A stretch of 56,688 bases of DNA from Geodermatophilus obscurus (GTDB lineage Bacteria > Actinomycetota > Actinomycetes > Mycobacteriales > Geodermatophilaceae): the NCBI RefSeq assembly GCF_900143215.1, contig NZ_FRDM01000025.1, forward strand, positions 1 through 56,688, in the 5' to 3' direction. This document shows positions 8,194 to 15,292 of this stretch, one piece after another. Numbering within the stretch: position 1 is the first letter of the stretch; each line of letters begins with the position of its first letter. The notes beneath the pieces are model-generated. The model was not told the DNA's origin. It saw only the letters and a list, made by a program, of their open reading frames with translations, and ran no database searches. A program made the translations under genes and the position numbers.

Positions 8194-9546
8194 GTGTCCA
8201 CACCAGCTCAGGCCAGGCCAGCGGGCGGTGAGCAGCCGGTCGGCTCGCAGGAGATCCGGTCGCTGACCGGCCTGCGGGCGGTCGCGGCCGTCTGGGTGGT
8301 CCTCTACCACTTCCAGTTCACTCCCGGCCTCGGGTACGACGGCTACTGGGAGCCGCTCCGGCCGGTGATTCGCGCCGGCGCCACCGGCGTGGACCTGTTC
8401 TTCGTGCTCAGCGGCTTCGTGATCACGCTGACCTACCTCGAGCGCGTCGGCCACGAGCCCTCGGTGCGCGAGGCCGGGACCTTCCTCTGGGCCCGGGTCT
8501 GCCGCATCTGGCCGGTCTACGCCCTGGTCACGGTCGTCTACGGCGGCTGGCTGCTGGTCAAGGCCACCCGGGTCACCGATGGCGTCGTCGCCTACCAGGT
8601 GCAGCAGCCGGTGCTCGACGTCTGGAACTTCCTGCTCCAGTTCACGATGGCCCAGCTGTGGTGGCACCCCGCCTCGGGCGGCGAGTCGTGGATGGGCTCG
8701 GCCTGGTCGATCAGCGCCGAGTGGCTGGCCTACGTCGCCTTCCCGCTGGTCGCGGTGCTGCTCTGGCGTATCCGCAACGCGCCGCTCGTGCTGCTCGGCG
8801 CCACCGCCGTCCTGTTGATGGTGCCGCTGTCTTACACCACCTATGTCCACGGTGGGCCGGTGATCGCGTGGTCCTGGCTGCTGCGCATCGGCGCGGCGTT
8901 CCTGGCCGGCGCCCTCACCTGCCTGGTGGTCCGGCGGGTGCGCCGGACCCCGCGCGTGGAGGCCGCCGCCGCCACCTGGGCCCTGGCCAGCCTCGGCGCC
9001 ATCGCCGTCGGCCTGTGGTGGGGCGACTGGCGGGGGATCGACAACGACCACTCGGCGTTCGGCGGCATCGTCGTCCTGGTCTTCCCGGTGCTCGTGGGCG
9101 CCCTCGCCCTCTCCCGCACCGGTCCGAGCGCTCTGCTGTCCCGGGAGTCCGTGGTGCACGGCGGCCGGATCTCCTTCGGCCTCTACCTGGTGCACATCCC
9201 GGTGTTCGAGGTGTTCTGGACGCTGATGGACTGGTGGCCGAAGATCGCCGCCGGCACCTCGCTGTGGGCCTTGCTGCTCGCCCCGGTGCTGCTCTCGACG
9301 TCCGTCCTCGCACACCTGGCCCACCGGTTCGTCGAGGAGCCGGCCCGCAAGGGCCTGCGCCGGGTCCTCCCCGTGCGCCGTCCGGCCGCGGTCGCGGCAG
9401 CGCCGGCAGCGTCCCGGACCGCCGTCGTCCGCGGCGACCGGCCGGTGACGTCCGCCACGGCGGCCCTGCTCGCCGGGCGCAGCGCCGGCGTCCCCCGGGC
9501 CGAGCCGGTCGTCGCCGTGCCGGCGCGGCGGCCGCTCAGCGCCTGA
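8194..9546 (+). CDS. Acyltransferase 3 family membrane protein
   Basis: This is a second OafA-type acyltransferase of 450 residues, clearly related to the one at 6028. It carries EIRSLTGLRAVAAVWVVLYH, VDLFFVLSGFVITLTYLE and the AWSISAEWLAYVAFPL segment, with about ten membrane helices. The GTG start has a GAGGAG site 8-10 bases upstream. An SGNH-type secreted lipoprotein begins 56 bases downstream. Because many OafA homologues have an SGNH domain fused to the acyltransferase domain, the two products may act together on the same surface glycan. The C-terminal ~60 residues are low-complexity Ala/Arg/Pro. Confidence 0.88.
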   Translation: MSTPAQARPAGGEQPVGSQEIRSLTGLRAVAAVWVVLYHFQFTPGLGYDGYWEPLRPVIRAGATGVDLFFVLSGFVITLTYLERVGHEPSVREAGTFLWARVCRIWPVYALVTVVYGGWLLVKATRVTDGVVAYQVQQPVLDVWNFLLQFTMAQLWWHPASGGESWMGSAWSISAEWLAYVAFPLVAVLLWRIRNAPLVLLGATAVLLMVPLSYTTYVHGGPVIAWSWLLRIGAAFLAGALTCLVVRRVRRTPRVEAAAATWALASLGAIAVGLWWGDWRGIDNDHSAFGGIVVLVFPVLVGALALSRTGPSALLSRESVVHGGRISFGLYLVHIPVFEVFWTLMDWWPKIAAGTSLWALLLAPVLLSTSVLAHLAHRFVEEPARKGLRRVLPVRRPAAVAAAPAASRTAVVRGDRPVTSATAALLAGRSAGVPRAEPVVAVPARRPLSA

Positions 9547-9602
9547 CGGCGGCCTCGCGCCACCTCTCCGGACCTCCCAGCCCGGTGATCCAGACTGGTC
9601 CC

Positions 9603-10322
9603 GTGGCGTGCCCCCTCCCTCGTCGGGTTCCCGTGCGGACGGCGGTGGCCGCCGTCCTGCTGGCCGCCGTCGCCGGCTGCGGCCCGACGGCGGACGACGG
9701 CCGGGCCGGGACGGTGGCGCCCGCGACCTCTGCCGCGTCCCGCAGCCCGGCCCCCGCCCCGACAGCCCCGCGCACCTTCGTCGCGGTCGGCGACTCGATC
9801 ACCGCGGGCGCCACGGACCCGTCGCAGCCCCTCGTCGAGGACCGGGTCCAGGGCGACGCCTCCTGGCTCCCGGCCGCGGAGCAGGCGAGCGGTGTGGACC
9901 TCGTGGGCGGCTGGGCGGTTCCCGGGGCCACGACCGCGGACATGCTGGCCGGGGTCGAGCCCACCGACTGGACCGCCGACGCGGTCGTCGTCATGGCCGG
10001 CACCAACGACCTGGTACGAGGAGTGCCGTGGCAGGAGTCGGCCGCCGCCATCCAGGGGGTCGTCGCCGCCACCGGCGCGCCGACCGCCCTGGTCGTCGCC
10101 ATCGCGCCCAACGACCTCCGTCCCGCGGCCCGCAACGGCTTCAACGCCGCGCTCGCCGAGCTGGCCGGCCGCAACGGCTGGACCTACCTCGACCCCTGGA
10201 CCGAGGTCGACGCCGGCGGAGCCTTTCCCCCCGGTGCGTCGCCGGACGGCGTCCACCCGGCGCCGGCCGTTGCCGCCGACGCGGGGGACCGCATCGGTCG
10301 CTCGCTGGCCGCGCTCGGCTGA
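9603..10322 (+). CDS. SGNH/GDSL hydrolase lipoprotein
   Basis: This is a secreted, probably lipid-anchored esterase-type enzyme of 239 residues. From GTG 9603 a short Arg-containing n-region and hydrophobic core lead to a lipobox ending VAGC, with Cys26 as the predicted lipidated residue. A Pro/Ala/Thr linker follows. The SGNH motifs are VAVGDSITAG (Ser about residue 65), VMAGTNDLVRG (Asn) and DGVHP near the C terminus (Asp and His). A GTG at 9633 is an alternative start that would still leave a lipoprotein signal. It may deacylate or transfer acyl groups on envelope glycans together with the upstream acyltransferase. Confidence 0.85.
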   Translation: MACPLPRRVPVRTAVAAVLLAAVAGCGPTADDGRAGTVAPATSAASRSPAPAPTAPRTFVAVGDSITAGATDPSQPLVEDRVQGDASWLPAAEQASGVDLVGGWAVPGATTADMLAGVEPTDWTADAVVVMAGTNDLVRGVPWQESAAAIQGVVAATGAPTALVVAIAPNDLRPAARNGFNAALAELAGRNGWTYLDPWTEVDAGGAFPPGASPDGVHPAPAVAADAGDRIGRSLAALG

Positions 10323-10361
10323 GTCCGGCTGAGCCCGGCGGGCCGTCTCGGGGACACGCCC

Positions 10362-10367
10362 TAGGCT
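10362..10367 (+). promoter_or_regulatory. Putative -10 box, leaderless purK
   Basis: TAGGCT ends 8 bases before the GTG of purK. No Shine-Dalgarno site is visible, which fits leaderless expression. Confidence 0.5.
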
Positions 10368-10375
10368 GGGCACCC

Positions 10376-11581
10376 GTGGCCACCCCCGTCGACCCGCGCA
10401 CCGGACTGCCCGTCGTCGCCATGGTCGGCGGTGGCCAGCTGGCCCGGATGACGCACCAGGCCGCCGTCGCGCTCGGCCAGTCGCTGCGGGTCCTCTCCAC
10501 CGGCCCGGACGAGTCCGCCGCGCTCGTGGCCGCCGACGTCCGGCTCGGCGACCACCGCGACCTCGACGCCCTCCTCGCGCTCGCCGAGGGCGCCACCGTG
10601 GTCACCTTCGACCACGAACACGTCCCCACCGAGCACCTGTGCGCCCTCGAGGCGGCCGGTCACCGGGTCGCCCCCGGGCCCGACGCGCTGGTGCACGCCC
10701 AGGACAAGCTGGTGCTGCGCCGGGCGCTGGCCGCCGCGGGCGAGCCGCAGCCGGTCTGGGCCGAGGTCGCCTCCGTCGCCGAGGTCGCCGCCTTCGGCGA
10801 CCGGCACGGCTGGCCGGTGGTCGTCAAGACGCCGCGCGGCGGCTACGACGGGCGCGGGGTGTTCGTCGTCGACGGGGTGGACGACGTCGCGGGGCTCTTC
10901 GGCCGGTACGACGTGCTGCTGGTCGAGCAGCGGGTTCCGATGGTCCGGGAGCTGTCCGCGCTGGTCGCCCGCTCGCCCTTCGGCCAGGTCGCCGTCTGGC
11001 CCGTGGTCGAGACCGTGCAGCGCGACGGCATCAACACCGAGGTGCTCGCGCCGGCGCCCGGGCTGGACAAGGACACCGCGACCGCCGCCCAGGAGCTCGC
11101 GGTGCGGGTGGCCGACCGGGTCGGCGTCGTCGGGGTCATGGCCGTCGAGCTGTTCGAGACGGCCGACGGCGTCCTGGTCAACGAGCTCGCGATGCGGCCG
11201 CACAACTCCGGGCACTGGACCATCGAGGGCTCGCGGACCAGCCAGTTCGAGCAGCACCTGCGCGCCGTCCTGGACTACCCGCTGGGCGCCACCGGGATGA
11301 CCGCGCCGGTCGTGGTGATGGCCAACGTGCTGGGCGGGCGCGCGGCCGAGGAGGGCTGGACCGGCCCGTCGCTCGACGAGCGGGTGCACCACCTCATGGC
11401 GCACTGGCCCGACGTCAAGCTGCACTGGTACGGCAAGGGGCAGCGCCCCGGCCGCAAGCTCGGTCACGTGACGGCGCTGGGCGCCGACCTCGACGAGGTC
11501 CGCGCCCGCGCCGCCGCGGCCGCCCGCTACCTGGCCGACGGCGAGGTCGACCCGGCGTTCGCCTTCCCGACCGAGCACTGA
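10376..11581 (+). CDS. purK: 5-(carboxyamino)imidazole ribonucleotide synthase
   Basis: PurK converts AIR, ATP and bicarbonate to N5-CAIR in purine synthesis. The 401-residue ATP-grasp protein starts with [18 protein letters not shown], has the ATP-grasp loop [14 protein letters not shown], and ends the catalytic domain with [15 protein letters not shown]. The metal-binding Glu and Asn of the family are in VNE. purE follows 41 bases downstream on the same strand, so the two consecutive pathway steps are encoded together. The GTG start is chosen for its conserved N terminus and the -10 box 8 bases upstream. Confidence 0.95.
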   Translation: MATPVDPRTGLPVVAMVGGGQLARMTHQAAVALGQSLRVLSTGPDESAALVAADVRLGDHRDLDALLALAEGATVVTFDHEHVPTEHLCALEAAGHRVAPGPDALVHAQDKLVLRRALAAAGEPQPVWAEVASVAEVAAFGDRHGWPVVVKTPRGGYDGRGVFVVDGVDDVAGLFGRYDVLLVEQRVPMVRELSALVARSPFGQVAVWPVVETVQRDGINTEVLAPAPGLDKDTATAAQELAVRVADRVGVVGVMAVELFETADGVLVNELAMRPHNSGHWTIEGSRTSQFEQHLRAVLDYPLGATGMTAPVVVMANVLGGRAAEEGWTGPSLDERVHHLMAHWPDVKLHWYGKGQRPGRKLGHVTALGADLDEVRARAAAAARYLADGEVDPAFAFPTEH

Positions 11582-11622
11582 ACCGACCGACCAGCGCACC
11601 GACCGAGCAGCGAGGAGCCCGC

Positions 11623-12123
11623 GTGGACCCGATCGTCGGCATCGTCATGGGCAGCGACTCCGACTGGCCGGTGATGGAGCCCGCCGCAGCCGCGCTGGCC
11701 GAGTTCGGCGTCCCGTACGAGGCGCACGTGGTCTCCGCGCACCGCACGCCGCGCCGGATGCTGGAGTACGCCGAGACCGCCGCGGGCCGCGGGCTGCGGG
11801 TGGTCATCGCCGGCGCCGGGGGAGCGGCCCACCTGCCCGGGATGGTCGCCGCGGCCACGCCGCTGCCGGTGATCGGCGTCCCCCGGCCGCTGGACCGCCT
11901 CGACGGGCTGGACAGCCTGCTCTCGATCGTGCAGATGCCCGCCGGGGTGCCGGTCGCCACGGTTTCCATCGGCGGCGGCCGCAACGCCGGCCTGCTCGCC
12001 GTGCGCATCCTCGCCGCCTCCGATCCGGACCTGCGGGCCGCCGTCGAGCGGTTCCAGGCCGACCTGGCGGAGTCAGTCCTCGCCCGGGACGCCACGCTGC
12101 AGGAGCGCGTCGCTTCCTCCTGA
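11623..12123 (+). CDS. purE: N5-CAIR mutase PurE
   Basis: PurE moves the carboxylate of N5-CAIR to carbon 4 of the imidazole, giving CAIR. The 166-residue protein is the class I type, with [14 protein letters not shown], the catalytic-loop SAHRTPRRM and [15 protein letters not shown]. It has an AGGAG ribosome binding site 5 bases before GTG 11623. It sits directly behind purK, whose product is its substrate. Confidence 0.96.
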   Translation: MDPIVGIVMGSDSDWPVMEPAAAALAEFGVPYEAHVVSAHRTPRRMLEYAETAAGRGLRVVIAGAGGAAHLPGMVAAATPLPVIGVPRPLDRLDGLDSLLSIVQMPAGVPVATVSIGGGRNAGLLAVRILAASDPDLRAAVERFQADLAESVLARDATLQERVASS

Positions 12124-12125
12124 CA

Positions 12126-12139
12126 GTAGGACGTCCTAC
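12126..12139. promoter_or_regulatory. Perfect 14-bp palindrome, probable operator
   Basis: GTAGGAC/GTCCTAC is a perfect inverted repeat. It overlaps the putative -10 box of the acyl-CoA dehydrogenase and ends 11 bases before its GTG start. A dimeric repressor bound here would block RNA polymerase. TetR-type regulators commonly control acyl-CoA dehydrogenases in actinobacteria, but no regulator gene lies beside it. Confidence 0.6.
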
Positions 12140-12142
12140 GAT
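12137..12142 (+). promoter_or_regulatory. Putative -10 box, leaderless acyl-CoA dehydrogenase
   Basis: TACGAT ends 8 bases before GTG 12151, and its first three bases are the last three of the 14-bp palindrome. No ribosome binding site is seen. Confidence 0.5.
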
Positions 12143-12150
12143 TCATACTC

Positions 12151-13308
12151 GTGGGTAACAACGCTGCGGGGCTGTACGCCCTGACCGAGGAGCACGAGGC
12201 GATCCGCGAGGCGGTCCGCGACATCGCGGAGCGGGAGATCGCCCCGTACGCCGCCGAGGTGGACGCCGACTCGCGCTATCCGATCGAGGCGCACAAGGCG
12301 CTCACCGCGGCCGGCTTCCACGCCACCCACATCCCCGAGGCCTACGGGGGCGAGGGCGCCGACGCGATCGCGACCTGCATCGTCATCGAGGAGGTCGCCC
12401 GGGTCGACGCCAGCGCCTCGCTGATCCCCGCCGTCAACAAGCTCGGCTCGATGCCGGTCATCCTGTCGGCGTCCGAGGACCTCAAGCAGCGGGTGCTGCG
12501 GCCGATCGCCGCCGGCGACGCGATGATCAGCTACGGGCTCTCGGAGCGGGAGGCCGGCTCCGACGCCGCCGCGATGCGGACCCGCGCCCGCCTCGACGGC
12601 GACAGCTGGGTGCTCAACGGCACCAAGGCCTGGATCACCAACTCGGGGATCTCCGAGTGGTACACGGTCATGGCGGTCACCGACCAGGAGAGGGGTGCCA
12701 ACGGCATCTCCGCCTTCGCCGTCCACCGGGACGACCCCGGCTTCGCGGTCGGACCCAAGGAGCGCAAGATGGGCATCAAGGGCTCGCCCACCTGCGAGCT
12801 CTACCTCACCGACTGCACCATCCCGGCCGACCGGATCATCGGCGAGCCCGGCACCGGCTTCAAGACCGCGCTGCGGACGCTGGACTTCACCCGGCCGACC
12901 ATCGGCGCGCAGGCCGTGGGCATCGCGCAGGGCGCGCTCGACGCCGCGGTCGCCTACGTCAAGGAGCGGAAGCAGTTCGGCAAGGCCGTCGCGGAGTTCC
13001 AGGGCGTGCAGTTCATGCTCGCCGACATGGAGATGAGGATCGAGGCGGCCCGCCACCTGGTCTACGTCGCCGCGGCCGCCGGCGAGCAGGGCCGCGCCGA
13101 GGTCTCCCGGGTCTCGGCGTCGGCGAAGGCGTTCGCCTCCGACGTCGCCATGCAGGTCACCACCGACGCCGTCCAGCTCTTCGGCGGCGCGGGGTACACG
13201 CAGGACTTCCCGGTCGAGCGGATGATGCGCGACGCCAAGATCACCCAGATCTACGAGGGCACCAACCAGGTCCAGCGCATGGTGATCGCCCGGAGTCTCC
13301 TGAAGTAG
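12151..13308 (+). CDS. Acyl-CoA dehydrogenase
   Basis: This is a 385-residue FAD-dependent acyl-CoA dehydrogenase that would introduce an alpha-beta double bond into an acyl-CoA thioester and pass electrons to ETF. Family signatures are YGLSEREAGSDAAAM and WITNSGISEWYTVMAV (FAD and substrate region), QFGKAVAEFQGVQFMLADM, and DAVQLFGGAGYTQDFPVERM near the C terminus. The Glu of QIYEGTNQVQRM is the expected catalytic base of the short/branched-chain class. It follows purE by 27 bases but has its own apparent promoter and palindromic operator. Chain-length specificity cannot be told. Confidence 0.92.
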   Translation: MGNNAAGLYALTEEHEAIREAVRDIAEREIAPYAAEVDADSRYPIEAHKALTAAGFHATHIPEAYGGEGADAIATCIVIEEVARVDASASLIPAVNKLGSMPVILSASEDLKQRVLRPIAAGDAMISYGLSEREAGSDAAAMRTRARLDGDSWVLNGTKAWITNSGISEWYTVMAVTDQERGANGISAFAVHRDDPGFAVGPKERKMGIKGSPTCELYLTDCTIPADRIIGEPGTGFKTALRTLDFTRPTIGAQAVGIAQGALDAAVAYVKERKQFGKAVAEFQGVQFMLADMEMRIEAARHLVYVAAAAGEQGRAEVSRVSASAKAFASDVAMQVTTDAVQLFGGAGYTQDFPVERMMRDAKITQIYEGTNQVQRMVIARSLLK

Positions 13309-13331
13309 AGGCGGCCCGCACCACGCGCGAG

Positions 13332-13365
13332 GGCGGCCCTGACTCCTGGAGGAGTCAGGGCCGCC
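13332..13365. terminator. Bidirectional hairpin terminator
   Basis: A perfect 15-bp inverted repeat (13332-13346 and 13351-13365) has a TGGA loop. It lies between the convergent ends of the acyl-CoA dehydrogenase and the leftward arsI operon. There is no U-tract, as is usual in high-GC actinobacteria. Confidence 0.85.
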
Positions 13366-13376
13366 GTCGTCCGGCG

Positions 13377-13445
13377 TCAGCAGCAGCCGGTGCTGCACTC
13401 CTCGGTGGTGCAGTCCTCGCAGCACTCGTCGTTCACAGCGGTCAC
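13377..13445 (-). CDS. Cysteine-rich micropeptide coupled to arsI
   Basis: This is a 22-codon ORF with six Cys in the pattern CCxxCxxxxCxxxCC and six acidic residues between them. Its GTG start overlaps the arsI stop by 4 bases (GTGA), and a GGAGG lies just upstream within the end of arsI, so translational coupling is likely. A second in-frame GTG at codon 4 would give 19 residues with all cysteines kept. Cysteine pairs suggest soft-metal or trivalent arsenic binding; that function is inference. The ORF stops 11 bases before the hairpin terminator, so it is the last cistron of the operon. No family is recognised. Confidence 0.65.
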   Translation of the reverse strand: MTAVNDECCEDCTTEECSTGCC

Positions 13446-13960
13446 CTCCCTCCGGTGTCGGCTGCCGGGGTCGAGCCGCCGGCGGCGGGCTCGGTGTCCT
13501 CCGCCGAAGCGGTGGGGGTGCAGCAGGCCGACCCGGCGGTGGTGTCACCGCCGGTCCGGGCGCCCGCGAGGGCGGCGTCGCCGGAGAACGTCGGGCTGTC
13601 GGCGAGCACGGTGTAGATCTCGGAGCGCACGTCATCGGGGGTGTTCTCGACCCAGAACTTCGTCTGCCTGGCGTAGCAGCAGGTCGAGTCGGGTTCCTCG
13701 GTCGACGCCAGGCCCAGCGAGGACAGACGGGTCTGCTCGGCGTCGACCTCGTCGACGGAGGCCACCTCGACGCCGAGGTGGTTCAGGGTGCCGCCGGAGC
13801 CCGCGTTCTCCAGCGGCACCAGCTTCAGCGGCGGGTCCGCGATGGCGGAGTTCGCGTACCCGGGCCGGGTCTTCGCCGGCGCGACGCCGAACAGCTTGGC
13901 GTAGAAGGCGGTCGCCGCCTCGACGTCGTCGACGTCGAGGGCGAGCTGGATGCGGGACAT
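13442..13960 (-). CDS. arsI: ArsI/CadI-family VOC protein, C-As lyase
   Basis: This vicinal-oxygen-chelate protein of 172 residues matches the ArsI/CadI family, whose characterised members cleave the carbon-arsenic bond of trivalent organoarsenicals using Fe(II). Seen are SRIQLALDVDDVEAATAFYA at the N terminus, KTRPGYANSAIADPPLKLVP, LNHLGVEV with a metal-ligand His, and the vicinal pair TCCYA that binds arsenic in ArsI. After EIYTVLAD the chain has a flexible tail with another Cys pair (GSACC). It is divergent from arsR across two operator-like sites. The next ORF, also Cys-rich, overlaps its stop. Confidence 0.85.
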   Translation of the reverse strand: MSRIQLALDVDDVEAATAFYAKLFGVAPAKTRPGYANSAIADPPLKLVPLENAGSGGTLNHLGVEVASVDEVDAEQTRLSSLGLASTEEPDSTCCYARQTKFWVENTPDDVRSEIYTVLADSPTFSGDAALAGARTGGDTTAGSACCTPTASAEDTEPAAGGSTPAADTGGR

Positions 13961-13998
13961 GAGAGTGGCCTCTACGTCGTTGTCGCGGGCGCTGGACT

Positions 13999-14016
13999 CA
14001 TTGACGATCGTCGATG
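13999..14016. promoter_or_regulatory. ArsR-type operator, arsI-proximal
   Basis: An 18-bp inverted repeat of form CATTGAC-N4-GTCGATG, with 8 of 9 base pairs matched. Its near edge is 38 bases upstream of the arsI start. It shares the pattern CATYGAC-N4-GTCRATG with the site at 14034-14051. Confidence 0.65.
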
Positions 14017-14033
14017 GGCCACTGTTCCCTTAA

Positions 14034-14051
14034 CATCGACGGTTGTCAATG
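14034..14051. promoter_or_regulatory. ArsR-type operator, arsR-proximal
   Basis: CATCGAC-N4-GTCAATG is a second copy of the same site. It is centred 35 bp from the first and lies 36 bases before the arsR ATG. A TAACAT box overlaps its left edge and could be the arsR -10. The two sites sit almost symmetrically in the divergent promoter region. Confidence 0.6.
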
Positions 14052-14087
14052 GTTTGCAGGAGTGGCGACGACGAGGAGACCGACCCG

Positions 14088-14444
14088 ATGAGCGTGCGCG
14101 AGCTGCCCGTGCTCGACCAGCCCGAGGTGGCCGTGTGCTGTGCGCCGCTGACCGCCGAGGTGCTCTCCGCGCCCGACGCGAAGACCCTGGCCAAGCAGTT
14201 CGCCGCGCTGGGTGACCCCGTGCGCCTGCAGCTGCTGTCCCTGCTGGCCACCGCCGACGGCGGCGCGATCTGCGTGTGCGACCTGACCGAGCCCGTCGGC
14301 CGTACGCAGGGCACGGTGAGCCACCACCTGCGGGTCCTGGTCCAGACCGGTCTGGCCACCAGCGAGAAGCGCGGCCGGAACGTCTGGTACGCCGTCGTCC
14401 CGGGCGCCCTCGAGGCGCTGCACGCCGCCCTGGCGACCCGCTGA
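14088..14444 (+). CDS. arsR: ArsR/SmtB family metalloregulator
   Basis: This 118-residue winged-helix repressor should leave DNA when it binds trivalent arsenic. The fold is clear: LAKQFAALGDPVRLQLLSLL, the recognition helix TQGTVSHHLRVLVQTGL, and the wing EKRGRNVWYAV. Candidate metal ligands are the CxC in ICVCDL at the start of the DNA-binding region and a CC pair near the N terminus. ATG 14088 is chosen because GAGGAG lies 9 bases upstream; an upstream in-frame ATG at 14043 would fall inside the operator. Downstream are remnants of an aquaporin and arsC. Confidence 0.92.
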   Translation: MSVRELPVLDQPEVAVCCAPLTAEVLSAPDAKTLAKQFAALGDPVRLQLLSLLATADGGAICVCDLTEPVGRTQGTVSHHLRVLVQTGLATSEKRGRNVWYAVVPGALEALHAALATR

Positions 14445-14449
14445 CCGCC

Positions 14450-14611
14450 GTGGGCCCGGGGCCGACCGAGGCGCTCGGCACGGTGCTGATGATCGGCACC
14501 GTCGTGCCCTCCGGCGCGGTCCGCCTGCTGTACCCGACACGCTGCCGCGGTGGCGGCGAGCTCGCCGCCACCGACCCCGGCACCCGCCGGCCCCCGGGAG
14601 GAACGCCGTGA
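14450..14611 (+). pseudogene. Aquaporin-family remnant (internally deleted)
   Basis: An open frame of 53 codons starts with EALGTVLMIGTVVPSG, like the first membrane helix of MIP/aquaporin channels found in actinobacterial ars operons. It then jumps to AVRLLYPTR, like the end of the last helix of that family. About 200 internal residues are missing but the frame is kept. Its stop overlaps the GTG of the arsC remnant by 4 bases, so operon order is preserved. A full-length homologue would export arsenite; this product cannot form a channel. Recognition rests on short segments. Confidence 0.5.
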
Positions 14612-14881
14612 CCACCAAGCCGTCCGTGCTGTTCAGCTGCGTGCGCAACGCCGGCCGCTCGGTCGCCGCCGCCGCCGCCGTACGACCTGGTCGAGGCCGC
14701 TGACGTCGTGGTCACGATGAGCTGCGGCGAGAGCTGCCCGTACGTGCCCGGCAGGCGGTACGAGGACTGGCCGGTCGACGACCCGAAGGGCCAGGACCTC
14801 GACACGGTGCGGCGCATCGTCGACGACCTCGACTCCAGGCTCCCGGCGCTGCTGGCCCAGCTGGTGCCGTCCCGGCCGTAG
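14608..14881 (+). pseudogene. arsC: Arsenate reductase arsC remnant
   Basis: The N terminus reads KPSVLFSCVRNAGRS, which contains the Cys and Arg of the low-molecular-weight phosphatase P-loop of arsenate reductases. After a short Ala run the homology resumes in another frame as DLVEAADVVVTMSCGESCPY, then RRYEDWPVDDPKGQ and a normal C terminus to TAG. Roughly 55 residues are missing at the junction and the frame changes, so no active reductase can be made. GGGAGG precedes the GTG. Confidence 0.75.
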
Positions 14882-14932
14882 TGCACCGGCGCGTCCGGGA
14901 CGGGCCACGCCGGCGGCTACGGTGCGCCGGCG

Positions 14933-15034
14933 GTGTCCGCCGGTGATGCGGAGGCTCGCGTCGCGGTCGGGCTGCTTGGCGGTCTCGTCGGCCTGGGCGG
15001 TGCGGAGTCCCGGCTACCGCTGGTGATCGGCCTG
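14933..15034 (+). pseudogene. TauE/SafE exporter N-terminal remnant
   Basis: About 34 codons from GTG 14933 read AVGLLGGLVGLGGAESRLPL, like the first conserved helix of the TauE/SafE sulfite/anion exporter family. The homology stops abruptly after LVIGL. The following 15035-15292 holds no recognisable gene. TauE/SafE genes often occur in actinobacterial arsenic and metal clusters, so this is probably a third collapsed gene of the same locus. Confidence 0.45.
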
Positions 15035-15292
15035 TCCGGGGACGTCACCCGCCGCACGGGGTGCTGGACCACCCGCAGTCACCAGGGCGCCACCCGGTCC
15101 AGCAGCTGGTGGTCGTCCGCTGTCCGCTGTGCCGAGCGATCGCTGCCACGTCGCTGCGGAGAGGCAGGAGACAGGAGTCGGCCTGCGTGCCGGATGGGGC
15201 CGACGAGGTGCAGGGTGCCTCGGACAGCGCGCCGTGTCCCGGAGCGGTCCCGAGGCGTTCACATACGCTGAGAGACAGCGCGCTCACGACCA

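Noticed and set aside
15035..15292. Frames following the TauE/SafE remnant considered as a gene
   Set aside because: Short, overlapping in several frames, with no consistent homology; treated as decayed DNA ahead of the DUF6541 gene.
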